From the NCBI GenBank assembly GCA_009760855.2, contig WPIO01000033.1, positions 3,575,001 to 3,639,000 of the forward strand: DNA of 64,000 bases. Reading direction: 5' to 3'. Shown piece by piece: positions 10,781 through 23,400 of the stretch (position 1 is its first letter; each line of letters starts with the position of its first letter). The position numbers were made by a program, and so were the translations under genes. The notes under the pieces were generated by a model. The model saw only the letters and a program-made list of their open reading frames with translations, was not told where the DNA came from and ran no database searches. Origin of the DNA: Cristatella mucedo (lineage: Eukaryota; Bryozoa; Phylactolaemata; Cristatellidae).

Positions 10781-11942
10781 AACAGTAATAGACAGTATGT
10801 CATTTAATTCACTTTAAAAATGCATAGCCCAAAAGCTATTGGGAGAAAAGCAGTACTGCAAAAAAGCTGAATTGCAAACTCTTCTCTGCTAATGGGATAC
10901 CATGACTTGCACTTCAGCTTGGAGGCCAATGCTCAACTGGATGGCCAAGCTAACTGCATTATTCCTGTACACAGGGCTGAAAACCTCTTCGTTCAGAAAT
11001 TATTTTTTTGCAGCTGTAAGTTGTTGTGTGCTTTTGCATGCTTGTCTTAGAATAACAATCGTGTGTTTTTGTGCACTTGCATAAGCAGAATGTCTTGACT
11101 ATTGGTTATTGCTAATCTAGTAGCAAGTTGTAAAGCACCTGAATATATATCAAGTTCTCTTAGGATGCTATGCAAAAGACATTGTATTATTATTATTCCT
11201 ATCATTATCCGATGTTGAATCACTTGTACACCTTGAGTCTGGTGAAATAGTACAGGATGTGTTGGTTTTTCCAGATAGTAGCATCTGATCAATCTTGACC
11301 AGAGCCTATGACATGGAACAATTCCATCTGTTCTTAGATCTGGTATGACACACTATACGTCACAACACATATAAAACAAAAAATGTAGGAGTTCTCGATT
11401 TCCAAAGGTCAAAGAAGGACAGGCAAGCACCAAAAACTTGGCTGGCTAATGTGGAAGCAGAGCAGAAAATTGTAACTGATATTTGATATAGAGTTTGCTC
11501 CAAGAAAAAATTCAAGCCATCGAATATTTAAAATACACCAGCACACATACCACACAAAAATGAGTGAGAGACTATAGCTATTCCAGGTAAACCAGTTTGG
11601 CTATCGGGCAATAGCAGCTTGAGCTCTATATTTACTGTAAGTTGCTGCCTATCGCTTACCATCATGCCGTGATAAAGTCTCAGTTATGAGAACCGGGAGT
11701 GGGCCACCAAAGCTTTCCACCACATGGTGGGAACCTTCAACTGCCAGGCGGATTTTTCTAAAAATCGTAAGTGCAAGCAAAATAATTGGAAAGCAAACTT
11801 TTGCCGTGAATTGCAATGTTCAGAAGATGTCAATTCAGACAGCATGACAACATCTCTAGACTACAGACTTGTCCAAAGCATGGGGGAAACAACTAGCATG
11901 TGATCATAATTCTACATGATTAATGGGTGAGAATGCAGTACT
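10781..11942. other. Intergenic, mostly unassigned
   Basis: A LINE-A/SINE-B-like tail (gtaaagcacctgaatatata...ttctcttaggatgctatg) with ATTATTATT lies at about 11128-11200. Nothing else was recognised. Confidence 0.5.
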
Positions 11943-12215
11943 TAATAATAATAATAACGTGATGAAGCGAACTCAGAAAACTCTTTTTCTAGGCGCTTTA
12001 CATTTGCTGCAAAGGAAACACGATCGAATGGTCAGTGGTATCATGCTTGATAAACATCATGAATAACATGGTTAGGGGTGACATGCACAGGGTCAGCATG
12101 CAAATGTGGCTAGTGGCAGCATGCAAAGTGTCAGCAAGCAAAAGCACGTAAGGACGAATCACAGGGACCCACTAAATGCTATCTTGAATAGGTGCGTTTT
12201 TAATTTCATTTATGT
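11943..12215 (-). mobile_element. LINE-A 3' UTR fragment
   Basis: Same layout as the 10495 copy: (TAA)n, hairpin reverse complement, then the 3' UTR, ending in sequence equivalent to the last codons of the element. It abuts the ORF-like stretch before the Tc1 relic. Confidence 0.85.
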
Positions 12216-12477
12216 GGTCAAGTCTTAAAACTAAAACGGCTCTTGAGCATACAGTTGTAAGCTCAAAGAATAATAAATATCTGCCTAGGCAAGTATCTAA
12301 ACAATGCATATCCAAACAATATCACAACATAGTCGTCCTATGGATTCAATTAGGCGACTGGCCGAGCTGCTGCACCAGCACCAAACAAGGATTCGTCAAA
12401 AAAGTATTTTTCTCTACTTATTGCTGTAAAGCAAGTTGGATTTCAAGGCTTAAATACTCTGTTTGGGTGCCGTAACA

Positions 12478-12790
12478 TTTGACAGCAAGATAACGACCCT
12501 AAGTATACTGCCAAACCAATGAAGTTCTTTTGGGCGAATTCTTGTTTGGTGCTGGTGAAGCAGCCCAGCCATTCGCCTGATTTGAACCCTATAGAATGAC
12601 TGTGGCGCAATATCAACAGGCAGTTCAGGCAGAGTATTTGGTCTACACTAGTAATCGACCTTTTCAGTAAAGTTCAGGTTGACTGAAATGTGCCGAAGAG
12701 ACAATGCAGAAGCTTGTGGCCTTTAAGCTGCGCTGGACAAGGGAGGTCATAAAGAATCGAGTGGAACGTCACACAAAATAAATATAAACC
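12478..12790 (+). mobile_element. Tc1/mariner transposase relic (C-terminal half)
   Basis: One frame gives QQDNDPKYTAKPMKFFW, then HSPDLNPIE, a stop, LWRNINRQFRQ, and further on CAEETMQKLVAFKLRWTREV. These are the second and third catalytic-triad regions of a Tc1-type DDE transposase (QDN-D-PKHT and SPDLNPIE-x-LW) and its C-terminal helix. At least one in-frame stop and frameshifts are present, so the copy is inactive. Terminal repeats were not located. Confidence 0.88.
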
Positions 12791-13019
12791 AGCAGGTGTT
12801 CGTTTTGGGCTTTCAATAAATATTTTCACGTGCTTCGCATGAATTCAATATGCATGGAATCATAGAAAATCCTCTTTTATTACCTGAACGATTTACAGCT
12901 ACAGGAGAGTTGGCCAGAGTGGGAAGATTTTATATGCCTGGGAATGTCACAGATATACTACGGCAATGCCACAGTACAACACTTCTCAACCACCTATAAA
13001 ATGTGCTTACAGAGAGCCC

Positions 13020-13255
13020 TTAAATAATATTAGTAATAATAAACTTGATAAATAGCCCTCAGAGAACTCAATCTCTCTCTAGGTGCTTTACATTTGCTGC
13101 AAAGGAAACACGATCGACTGCTCAATAGTAGCATGCTCAATAATAATAACAATAATGCACTTGATAAAGCACCCTCAGAGAACTCAATCTCTCTCTAGGT
13201 GCTTTACATTTGCTGCAAAGGAAACACGATCAACTGGTCAGTAGTAGCATGCTCA
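13020..13255 (-). repeat. Tandem LINE-A 3' tails (two extra tail units)
   Basis: Units starting at about 13023 and 13140 each contain (AAT)n, a hairpin tail reverse complement (gataaa...gccctcagagaactcaatctctctctaggtgctttacatttgctgcaaag) and about 30 bases of 3' UTR, ending at tagcatgctcaataa. They sit head-to-tail with the 3' end of the longer LINE-A copy at 13256-14655. Confidence 0.85.
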
Positions 13256-14655
13256 ATAATAATAATAATAATGCACTTGATAAAGCGCTCTAAGAGAACT
13301 TAAATCTCTTTCTAGGCGCTTTACATTTGCTGCAAAGGGAAACGCGATTGAAAGGTGAGTAATATCATGCTTGAAAAAAAAACATGAATAACATGGTTAG
13401 GGGTGATATGCACAGGGTCAGCATGCAAGTGTGGTTAGTGGCAGCATATAAACAATGAGAATAACATGGTTAGGGGTGACATGCAAAGGGTCAGCATGCA
13501 AGTATGGTTAGTGGCAGCATGCAACAGTGTTAAGCACATTAGGGACGAATAAGCACATAAGCACATAAAGGACGAATCGCAGGGGTCCACTAAATGCTGT
13601 CATAAATAGGTGTTTTTAATTTCTCCTTTAATGTGGTCAAGTCAGGGGATGTAGTGACGCAAGTCACGAGTGAGTTCCAGGCTTTGGGAGCATACGAGCT
13701 AAAGTCACGGTCTTCAAAGGATTTGATGTTTGTACGAGGTATGGGTAAACAGATTTCGAAAAGCGGATAGTACAATGCTTAGCCTGGTAGGGCAGTAGAC
13801 CTTATAGGTAGGCCGGAGCCAAAACATGAAAGGACCTAAAAGTGAGTGACAAAACCTTGAAGTCGATGTGTTGCTTGACTGAGAGCCAGTGCAGGTCGGC
13901 GAGAAGTGATGTGATGTGACAACTGGGACACTCACGACAGACAAGCCTAGCTGCAGAGTTTTGCACCAGCTGTAAGCCCTTGATTTCATATACCGGCAGA
14001 CCAGCAAATAGTGAATTACATAAGTCAAGACGGGATGTCACAAATGCATGGAACAACTTAGACGTGGTATCCTTATCTAAACAAGCCTGAATTTTAGCAA
14101 TGTTATGTAGCTGAAAGTAGGCAGACTAGACTGTGGAGCTGATGTGGTCGTCTTGGTCAATTTGGTCAACGAAAGGTCAATTTGGAACATGACACCAAGA
14201 TTTCGTGCAGATTCAACAGGAGATAAGCTGGCAGAGCCGATTCTGAGCGTTAGCCTTTCCAATTTCTGAATCACACTTGGCTTGCCCATAACTAGTATGT
14301 TGGTTGTATCTTTTGATTTTAGAAAATTTGCTGCCATCCTTTTGCGGATGTCGTCAATACATGCAGCAAGGGAGTTGAGATAATTCGAGGGCTAGGAGGA
14401 ATGAAAGCAAAGGTACAACTGAATGTCATCTGCATAAAAGTGAAAGCCTGGATTGTGCTTGGCAATCACATCGGCAAGAGGAAGAGTGTAAACCGTGAAA
14501 AGAACGGGACCACGCAAAGAGCCCTGAGATACCCTATATTTCACAGATTCCTCGGATCTTTGTCCATTCACATCAGCACTCGGAAGTCTCACACCGAGAT
14601 AGGACCTGAATCATTGCAATGCAGTGCCAGTGATGCCCAGGCGAGATGAGGCGCT
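13256..14655 (-). mobile_element. LINE-A copy, RT core to 3' end
   Basis: Minus-strand frames at 14592-14392 ([29 protein letters not shown]), 14337-14077 (VMGKPSVIQKLERLTL), 14056-13714 (TSRLDLCNSLFAGLP, HWLSVKQHIDFKVLSLTFRS) and 13775-13590 (SFEDRDFSSYAPKAWNSL) are parts of one RT broken by frameshifts and stops. In element orientation a SINE-A sits just upstream (14676-14857). The 3' UTR contains a partial internal duplication at about 13440-13510. Confidence 0.88.
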
Positions 14656-14675
14656 TAAGATAACCTTAACAAATA

Positions 14676-14857
14676 ATAAATAAATCCTAGCTGATTAAAC
14701 ACCCTCTTTTTGTATAGCGACAGAAGAGCATTTACGGCTATCACCACCGCTTGCAGTGGCGATAAAGGATCGCCCCACCGCAGGAATCGAACCCACGACC
14801 TCGGGACCGAGGCCGTGAAAGCAACCGCCTTACCTAGTGTGCCATCACGGCTCACCG
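14676..14857 (-). mobile_element. SINE-A copy
   Basis: Reverse complement of the SINE-A consensus, from the tail (tagctgattaaacaccctct) to the head (cctagtgtgccatcacggct), with the box GGATTCGATTCC-like segment changed at one base. Adjacent to the 5' side of the LINE-A copy ending at 14655. Confidence 0.85.
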
Positions 14858-15239
14858 CAACCTTACACAGACCTTCATCGTCGATCTACGACATATAGTG
14901 GCTAAAACCGTGGACATACCAATCTAGATCAAAAAGCATTGGGAAGGCTGGCTAAATAACCACTGGACCCAAAAAGTGCCGATTCTGGTATAAAAAAAAA
15001 AACGTTACTACAACCTGCTGTAATCATGCGCTGTATAAACAATAAGCTAACGACATGCAAGCGTAGGTTCAGCAAAGTACATTACTTTGTAATGCTAAAA
15101 TGAAAGTTTACACCACCGCTAAGGAATAACCTTTCTGTGCTGCTCAGGCGTAGAACCAACTAAGCATTTGCAAACACCTGTTCCTATCGTTCTCCTAACG
15201 TTCAGTAAACTTAAGGAAAAAATATTTAAATGTAATACA

Positions 15240-15800
15240 ACACACCTGAGCTCTGAGCCTTTTATCTACCTCACCCCAAACACTCAATGAGATTCAGGTC
15301 TGTAGATTGACTAGACCACTCGGTTAGTGTAATGGTCCTAAACTAAATTCAACAATTTAGCAAAGAAAATGTCAAATATGCTTAGCCACATTCTACTCAT
15401 AGCCTAGTTGCAAAAGAAAACTATCTCCACGAACGCTCATTTGCTCATACTGCTACATCCTGGAGTTGTCCTGAATAAGCCTCTTGTGTCATGATGCCAG
15501 GCATTTTTAACAGATGCAGCCCCAGACTATGACCAATTTGCCAACAACTGTCACAGACTCTTGATGGGAATTATCATTGAAACCTTCACTTGAGCAACGA
15601 ACCACGTATTGCATAGATTTTCAGTTACCAAAAATTGTGAATTCCTCGCATTGCCCCATTCGATTTTGGTCCAGTCCTCGTAGGCCCAGTATGTTCTTGC
15701 CCTAGCCCACTCCAAACAAATCGCTCTGTGCTCGACAGACAGACGTGACGCTTTTTTGCACTTTAAGCAAACATACCTTGATTATCTAGCCTATGCCTAA
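15240..15800 (-). mobile_element. Tc1/mariner transposase relic
   Basis: Read on the minus strand, about 15340-15255 gives a stretch equivalent to EWSSQSTDLNLIECLG (Tc1 third catalytic region, WPSQSPDLNPIE). About 15540-15460 gives VWGCI...MPGIMTQEAY, comparable to the VWGCF...MTxxxY segment. Frames are broken by several stops. It is distinct from, and more decayed than, the relic at 12478. Confidence 0.65.
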
Positions 15801-17839
15801 TCGTGTCCCTACCAACTAGCTTCCCAGTATCGGCCTGCAGACTTTGAGAATGAACCTCTTAAGGGCGAACCGATGCCTAAAGCATCACTCTTTATCAGAC
15901 TGTCCTTGTGGTGAAGGGACATGTGCTCAGTGGGGTCTCTTTTGGTTATTTATGATGACGATCAATCATAGGCATTTTCTTCAGGTTGTGCTTCACCAAA
16001 GTCTAACCAATTCGAAAATCTATAGCGACTGCAACGTTGTTAAGTTCCGTTGATGCAAGCCCACATTTGGCCATGTATACAGGCAGTCAACTAGATGGTA
16101 TTGGGCACGCCTTAAGGCTAGGTGATGAGCACAGTGGGTGCACTGTAATTTTCATACTATTGTGCATGTCCCTCTAACAATAAGCAATGCTGTGTTTTCA
16201 AGGTGCTGTAAAATGACGAAATCAGCCTTTGTGAATGAATTTCAAAGATCTTCATTCTCTCGCTATTTTATTTTCCTTTTGTATGAAATGGTTTATAAAA
16301 ACGGCATCGTGAAAGGCATGGTATTAATTGGGTGCATTCGTTCTTTATGTTTCTGTCTAATGGTACATAGTCTAATATCTATAACTCATCATAAACAAGG
16401 GGCTGTCGATGCTTTTGCGCTCGAGTGTAGATACTAAACTTAAAAGCCCTTACCTCGTTCATCACTGGGCACGTGGCATGCAATATGCATGATAGGAATG
16501 ATAATACTAATACTAACAGCAAGGACGTGTGTGCGTGTGTGTTTTTTTCGTATGCTTGCGTGTGCGCTTGTACGCTTGTTTGTGTGCGTATACGCTGCGT
16601 CAGCTAAACCTACATGCCGTACCACCATAAGTTACAGCGGCAAATAGAGAGTCACTAGACTAGGGCGCTTCTGCTAGACATTCAGTAGGTAAGGCGTGCG
16701 GGTACGGTATCGGAACATGCAAATTCACACGTGGGGCTCAGATTATCAGCATTCCAGCTCCGTAATATTTATCCTGGAACTGGGTAATTATTGAGGATAG
16801 CCTCGGAAAGTGGATTTATACCCGGCATTTACTACCAATGCTATAAGAGTGTGACGGTGGCTGTGGCAAATAATGCAAATATGGAACGCAAAAAATATTT
16901 TACAAAACATGCGTTAGGGCGCACACACATACTGCAACCAGTCTATGGGACATACAAAGTGAGATCTAGGCTAGCTACGGGAGTCACAAGATGGGTCCCG
17001 AAAGAGCAGTAGCTAGAACAACCGGACAACGAACTGAGTTATTGGGTCGCCCTAATAAAATGCAGTTGCTAACCTGTTGCTTCTTGGTGTTTTTCCCAGA
17101 GGAGCTACAAAAGATCCCCGCTTAGACGACGGCGTAGACGTAGCAGCTCCGGAACGACAACCATGCATCGCGGGGGTTATCGAGATTGCCGCGGCGGGAT
17201 ATCCCACGAACATCTTCCGGTAACTCCGATTTATGTTTCCAGCTAAAAATTTATTGAAAGACCTATTAAAATGCTCATTATAATTATTTTAAATTAATAG
17301 TATCCATCTCATTAGGATAATAATAATCACAAACTAAACGCAGTACGTCAGCCAACATCATCTAGCAGTGAGTTCCGGTTGGCTTCATAATGAAAATAGG
17401 CATATAAAGATTACGTCTATATGTCAGCTTCAATGATAAAAAATCTTAAATCTTTTAGAGTCTCTGGAGTAGTTTTGAGGTGCCACGTCGTATAGAAGAG
17501 TTCGATACTATCCCTTATATTGCCAGCCAAGTTCAAGGTTACTGGTGCTTCCTGCTGCTGTTTCGCCGACCCTCAGTACGCGATCGGTGTGATTGTAGGT
17601 GAGATTGCAATGCGTAAGCATGGCGGTTAATGATCCTTTATAGATAGATGCTACGATAGCCGAGCAAGACTTCTGTTTTTCCTTATTGAGCTTAGCTGTG
17701 CTGTCAGTTAAATGGAAATGGAAATGTGTGCTGTCCGTAGCTATTGCCGGAGAAAAGTTTTGCCGATGCTTGCAGCTCAGCGTTGCTGTCGTGGATGCTT
17801 GATCTTTCTTTACTACCTACCAGTAGACGCACTGAAATG
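15801..17839. other. Intergenic, no gene supported
   Basis: Frames of up to 99 codons (16138-16437) have no recognisable features. A TG-rich stretch lies at about 16520-16590. Confidence 0.55.
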
Positions 17840-17985
17840 GTGAGCCGTGATTGCACACTAGGTAAGGCAGTTGCTCTTCACGACCTCGGCCTTGAATTCG
17901 TACTTCCGAATCCTGCGGTGGGCGATCCGTTTATCCGCTGAAAGCAGTGGTGATAGCCTTTAAGGCTCTTCTGCCACTATGCAAG
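17840..17985 (+). mobile_element. SINE-A copy fused to LINE-A
   Basis: Head (gtgagccgtgattgcacact), diverged body and hairpins up to aggctcttctgccactatgc, then direct passage into LINE-A RT sequence at 17986. Confidence 0.8.
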
Positions 17986-18787
17986 TTAATACTAGTTATG
18001 GGCAAACCAAATCTGATTCGGAACGTGGAAAATGGGATCCGCCACAATCTACTGTTGAATGTGCACGTAATCTACGTATCCTGTTTCAAAGCGACCTTTG
18101 ATTAGCCGACCACGTCAGTTCCACAGTCAAGTCTGCCTACTTTCAGCTACACATCATTGATAAAATTCGGGCTTGTTTAGACAAGGATACCACACCTAAA
18201 TTTGTCCACGTATTTGTGACATCCCGTCTCGGCTTCTGTAATTCACTGCTTGCTGATCTACCAGCCTGTGAAATCAGGCACTTACAGTTGGTGCAAAACT
18301 CTGCAGCCAGGCTCATCTGTCGTGAGCGTTGCATTTTCCACATCACACCACTTATTGCCGACCTGCACTGACCCAATCAAGCAGCGCATCGACTTCATTG
18401 TCTTATCGCTTATTTTTAGGTCCGTTCATTCTCTTTTGCTCCAGGCTACCTCTTAGAACTACTCCCCCGCCAGGCAAAGAATCGTACTACTCGCTGTTCT
18501 AACTCGAATTGTCTAGCCATGCCTCGTACGAACCCCAAAACCGTTAGAGACCGTGGCTTTAGTTCCTGTGCTCCCAAAGAATGGAACCCACTACCGACAC
18601 ACGTCACAACTTCCCCTGACATGACGACCTCTAAAAAGAAGCTTAAAATACATCTGTTTATTGTACAGCGTTTGGTTGGTCCTTTCGATTCGTTCTTCGT
18701 GCACGTGTACCTGCTTACACTATGCCTGCTGTTTCGTGATGTTACCACCAAGCATTTGGTAGTGCTTTATATGCAGCATTTGTGAAG
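17986..18787 (+). mobile_element. Older LINE-A copy (RT thumb to 3' UTR)
   Basis: Starts at the VMGKPNLI-equivalent segment directly after a SINE-A. It continues through FVTSRLGFCNSLLADLPAC, VQNSAARLICRER-like and TNPKTVRDRGFSSCAPKEW-like stretches to the 3' UTR at about 18780. It is clearly more diverged than the copy that follows it. Confidence 0.8.
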
Positions 18788-19151
18788 CTCCTTTGGAGAC
18801 CGTGCATTTAGTTCGTATGCTCCCAAAGCCTGGAACTCCCTCCCGACTTGCGTCAGAACATCCCCCGACTTGATCACATTTAAAAAGAACTTCAAAACAC
18901 ACTATTTAGGACAGCATTTAGTGGGTCCTGTGATTCGTCCTTCATGTGCTTATGCGTGCTGACACTGTGCATGCTGCACATTGCACAACCACATTTGCAT
19001 GCTGACCCTGTGCGTGTCACCCCTAATCACGTTATTCGTGTTGTTTGTTTATCAAGCATGATATTACTCACCATTCAATTGCATTTTCCTTTGCAGCAAA
19101 TGTAAAGTGCCTAGGAAGAGATTAAGTTTTCTGAGGGCTCTTTGTCAAGTG

Positions 19152-19197
<46 letters not shown>

Positions 19198-19198
19198 G
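18788..19198 (+). mobile_element. Younger LINE-A 3' fragment nested in the older copy
   Basis: At 18788 the sequence jumps back to ctttggagaccgtgcattta (SFGDRAF coding part) with high similarity to the 6345 and 50815 copies, then runs through the 3' UTR and hairpin tail into a long (ATT)n at about 19157-19197. The older copy's own tail resumes at 19198. Confidence 0.85.
19157..19197 (+). repeat. (ATT)n, about 13 units, LINE-A tail
   Basis: Longest ATT tail in the window, at the end of the younger nested LINE-A fragment. Confidence 0.95.
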
Positions 19199-19262
19199 AG
19201 CGCCTAGAGCGATTAAGTTCTCTGAGGGTGATATACAAATGTTTTATTATTATTATTATACA
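19198..19262 (+). mobile_element. Tail of the older LINE-A copy (or SINE-B tail)
   Basis: gagcgcctagagcgattaa followed by gttctctgagggtgatatac and (ATT)n: a second 3' hairpin tail immediately after the nested insertion. Confidence 0.7.
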
Positions 19263-19814
19263 AATCAGCTAGTTTTTTTATTCCATTCAGCGTGGATACT
19301 AGCAAAGTAAATAAGGGCTCGGCTGCAGAAAATACTTATCTGAGAGGATTGATGCTAACTTTTTGCTTGTGGTTTGAAAAGAAAATGGACCATGATCGCA
19401 TATGTGTGAGCAGTCTGGGTCGCTTTTCTTGGAATCTCACTTCTGGCCCGTCATAGCAATGCAGCAGCAGCCAATGTGTTGTGATTTAAGGTGGTATAGT
19501 TATTCAAACCATCTGCTATCAGGCCTAATACTGAGGTGGAAGCAGTGAACCGGCAAGCTGTTGCTTGCTCCATAAGCCATCATCAGGCTACTGAAGGCCT
19601 TCTACTTGAACAGCTAGAATTACTTCTCATGTCACTAAAACATGCATTTGTTCATTCTGAATTTTCAATACTTAAAAAGGAGAATTACTGAGGCTCTTTG
19701 AATGGTGCAGCCAAATTGTTTGGTTATATGTATTTCATCTTTTCTTCTTGTGACAGTAGATTTTTTAAAGTAAAAGCGAGAGTTGAACACATGGCTGCAT
19801 TTGTTGTTATCTGA

Positions 19815-19958
19815 TTGAACAGCCTCGTTTGTATAGCAGCAGAAGAGCCTGTCACTACTGCGTGCTGTTGGCAATAAAGGATCGCCCACTCCAGAATTCG
19901 AACCCACGACTTCGTTCGTTAACAGCAAGCACCTTACCACTGGGCTATCATGGGTCAT
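19815..19958 (-). mobile_element. SINE-A copy, diverged
   Basis: Reverse-complement tail (aacagcctcgtttgtatagc), gatcgcccactccagaattc and gaacccacgacttcgttcg head, in the ZNRD2 upstream region. Confidence 0.75.
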
Positions 19959-20274
19959 TATGTGGCTGCTGGGGAGTTTTCACTGCTGATTTTCAACAGT
20001 GTGACATGTAAAATAGCTTACATCTAGAAAGTTTCCATGTGCTATAAAGTGGATGTGCAACGTACATACATCAAAATGGCATGCCTGCTATATGAAGATG
20101 GCCGAACGAACATATTAGCATGTATGTGTGAAAACTGCCCTTGTGGCACATTGAGATTACTTTTTGCTAAAGTTTTTGAAGTCGCTACACATTCCCTCTC
20201 GTTTTGCAAGCATGATCCTGTTTATGCTACCTGTAGGTTTTGATAGCTTTCATTATTCAGTAAAAGATAAAGAT

Positions 20275-20433
20275 ATGGACTACCTTGATGAAGCTGAATG
20301 GAGTCCGCCAACCGAGGCAGAAAAGAAAATATTGGCTGCAAAACGGGAAAGGCAAGATAAAATTAGCAAGGCCATGGGTGACTATTTGTTGAAAGGTTAC
20401 AAGATGCTAGCTTCAGAGTGTCATGCATGTGGG
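20275..20433 (+). CDS. ZNRD2: ZNRD2 exon 1 (coding part)
   Basis: Runs from the ATG at 20275 to the donor gtgagt at 20434, ending in phase 0 after the first zinc-ribbon Cys-x2-Cys-Gly. A possible acceptor (cattattcag) sits at about 20260, so the start may lie in a spliced second exon with 5' UTR upstream. Confidence 0.9.
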
Positions 20434-23400
20434 GTGAGTAATTTAATGTTTTCTGAGACTTGTGCTTAATCTCCTTGTATAGGCAATTACTTGTTTACCT
20501 TTACAGGCTGATTGCAACACCACTGCTGTTACTATCTGGCCCCACTGTTCATTCCGATTTGTGAATAAGCTGTGTAGCTGAAACAGAATTATTTTTTAAC
20601 ACGTTTATATAACAGCAGCACTTGTTAGCTATATGCTTTAATTTTGTGAAATGTTTAATTATTATCTTTAATTTTGTCAAGTTTTATAGATTTAGCCATC
20701 CAATAGTACATTAAGATGATCTATGTCGAATGAAATATTAATTCTTCATTTACATTTGTCATATCCTCTATGTCCTTCCTTGTAGAACATTTTGTTAAGG
20801 GACAAGCAGCAGAGAGATTACTGTGTCGCTTGTAATGATCTGGACTCCGATGCCGACAAAGACAATCCAGGTAATCCACGTCGTGTGCAGTGTGCACATT
20901 TGCAAAATTCTGTTTGTCTTCAGTCATGTTAGTGTGGATGCTCTCTAAAAAAGTAAAGCTAAGAATGGTGCATTCAACTTGCCACTGGGTTTTAGCTCAG
21001 TGGCAAGGTGCTTGCTATTCACATCCCAGGTCGTGGGTTCGAGTCTTGCAATGGGTGCTTCTTAATTGCCCATTGCAAGCAGTGGTCATAGCCGTTAAGG
21101 CTGTTCTGCTATAAAAATGAGGCTATTAAGTCAGCTAACTAATATAGTAGAAGAGATTTAGCAGCTATCTCCCTTGTTGCACTGGGAAATGAAGGATTGG
21201 CTGCTGAAGACTCATGACCTGGGTAACTGGTAACACCACCACTTGCAGCCTCACTTGCTTCATACTGAGTAGTGTGATTTGACTTGTAAATAATAATAAA
21301 TAACTACATATTAGCTTATTTAACAGCCTCATTTGTACAGCGGTAGAAGAGCCTTATTGGCTATCACCACCACTTGCAGTTGGCCATAAAGGATTGCCCA
21401 CTGGTGGATTTGAACCCACGACCTCGGTCGTGAAGAGCATGCACCTTATCTCTTGGGCTATCATGGCCTGTAAATGCCATGGGAAGGACTTAAAGGTTCG
21501 TCTTTCCCTGTTCCTGTTGTGATTTACTCCTCAAAAACAGAGGACCGGCAGTATGCTTTGTATGCACATGTACTCAACCAAAATCAGCCTTGACCATTTA
21601 GCCACACATGTGCGATGTTACGTGCTTTATTTGTAAAGTAGCTAATCTATAGCTTTTAATGTAGTGTATCTCCACAAAGATAAGAGTGACTAGAAAGAGA
21701 TTAAGTTCTCTGAGGTGCTATACGAATGTATTATTATTATTAACATGGGTGTGATGCTAATGAATTTTCTATATCACACTCAAAGCCTGAGCGACTTTCG
21801 GTACGCATACGGTAGCCAACAGACTTAATCTCGTGCAACAAAAGGGAAAGTGAAAAGCATAGCTGAGTCAGAAGGGCTGTCGAGAAAGTGAGTACTGTGG
21901 TAGTAGCAGCTCAGAATGGCTGATAAAGATGTGACAGTCAGCAGCAGGAGAATAGATGTATTTGCGTCAGAATTATGGGAGTGAATTCTGAAGTGTTGGT
22001 TTAGCCCAGATGTTGGGGTGCTTGCCGTGACCAAGGTCAAGGTGAATGTATTTGATGACCGATGGATTGAGGCATCGTGGGCTTGAGCTCAGTGGCATGT
22101 GTGAAGCGCCTGAATAGACATTAAGTTTTCCGAGGGAGCTACACAAATGAATTACTTTTATTTCTTTTTACAGTCTAGGGCCTGCAGACCAAAAGCTTCT
22201 GTCACTAGCGTTCTTTGAGCATAGCTATAAAACAGCTAATTTATTGTACATAGAGGACCTAAGTGTACGAGGAGGCTACGACTAGTGAAGCAGTCCAGCT
22301 AGGTATGATGGAACCAAGCCATGGTGGGCCTCGGTGTGGACAGCTAACTTTCTAGTGGAATGTTGGCTGCGACAGCCTGGAGCTACATAACGCAGGTGTG
22401 CAGCCCACTAGACTGGGGTGACCAGTCAGCCCAGGTGCAATTGGCTATCGCAGAGGAGTTCCAACTGCGTATTTATTACAGCATTAAGTGGCTCCTTGTG
22501 ATTCATCCTTTGTGTGCTTATGCGTGCTGACACTGTGCATAATGCCACTAACCATATTTTCATGCTGACATTATGTGTCGCATGCTACCACTAACCATAT
22601 GATAATCCTTTTTTACAGGATGAATAAACTGCCCAGAAAGAACTTAAGTTCTCTGAGAGTGCTATACAAATGTATGATTATTTATTAATATTATCTTTAT
22701 ATTTGTTTGGGCCAAGAATTTTGCACTGTGTCCATAGATCAACCTGAAGCCATCACATCTATTTCAGCAGAGGAGTTGCTGAAAATATAAATACATAAAT
22801 ATAATTCATTCTAGCGCCTAGCAAGAGAGTTTAATCTCTATTCAGGTGCTTCGAGTATGCCAGGGAGCTCGAGCCCACGACCTCGGCCAGACCTTAGTCG
22901 GGGAGAGCACCTTTACCACTGGGCCAAACCAGTTTCTAACTAGCCTCGTTCTCGGGGGTCGTCCAACTAGTGCCGTTTACACAATCTAACAACATTCATA
23001 ACTAGCTCTTCACTAGTCCAGGCCTGTCCCTATCTGACCTTCAATGGTGATATCGTCTATGTATCCACGGGCAACTTCAGTCGTGCTTAATCAGAGCAGA
23101 TTGGCGATGGCACACTTTCGATCTTGCAAGAGTGGCTCAGCTTGAAATCGTGCTGCATCACTTACCAGTCATTCCGAAAGTTTCAGAAATCTTAGCTACT
23201 GCAGCTTTTTAGCAGGTTCTTGCAGGGGCTTTTTGTTGTGCTTCTACATCCGTACCTACTACCATCCAAAAGTAGAAACATGTTCTCCTTGGTCATACCT
23301 GTATATCCATGTGCTAGGCTAGCCTAACCTGCTAGAGATGTTTGCCCAACTAACGTGCACCAGTGATTGTTGATATGTTTATTTCAGTGGCAGGTTTTTT

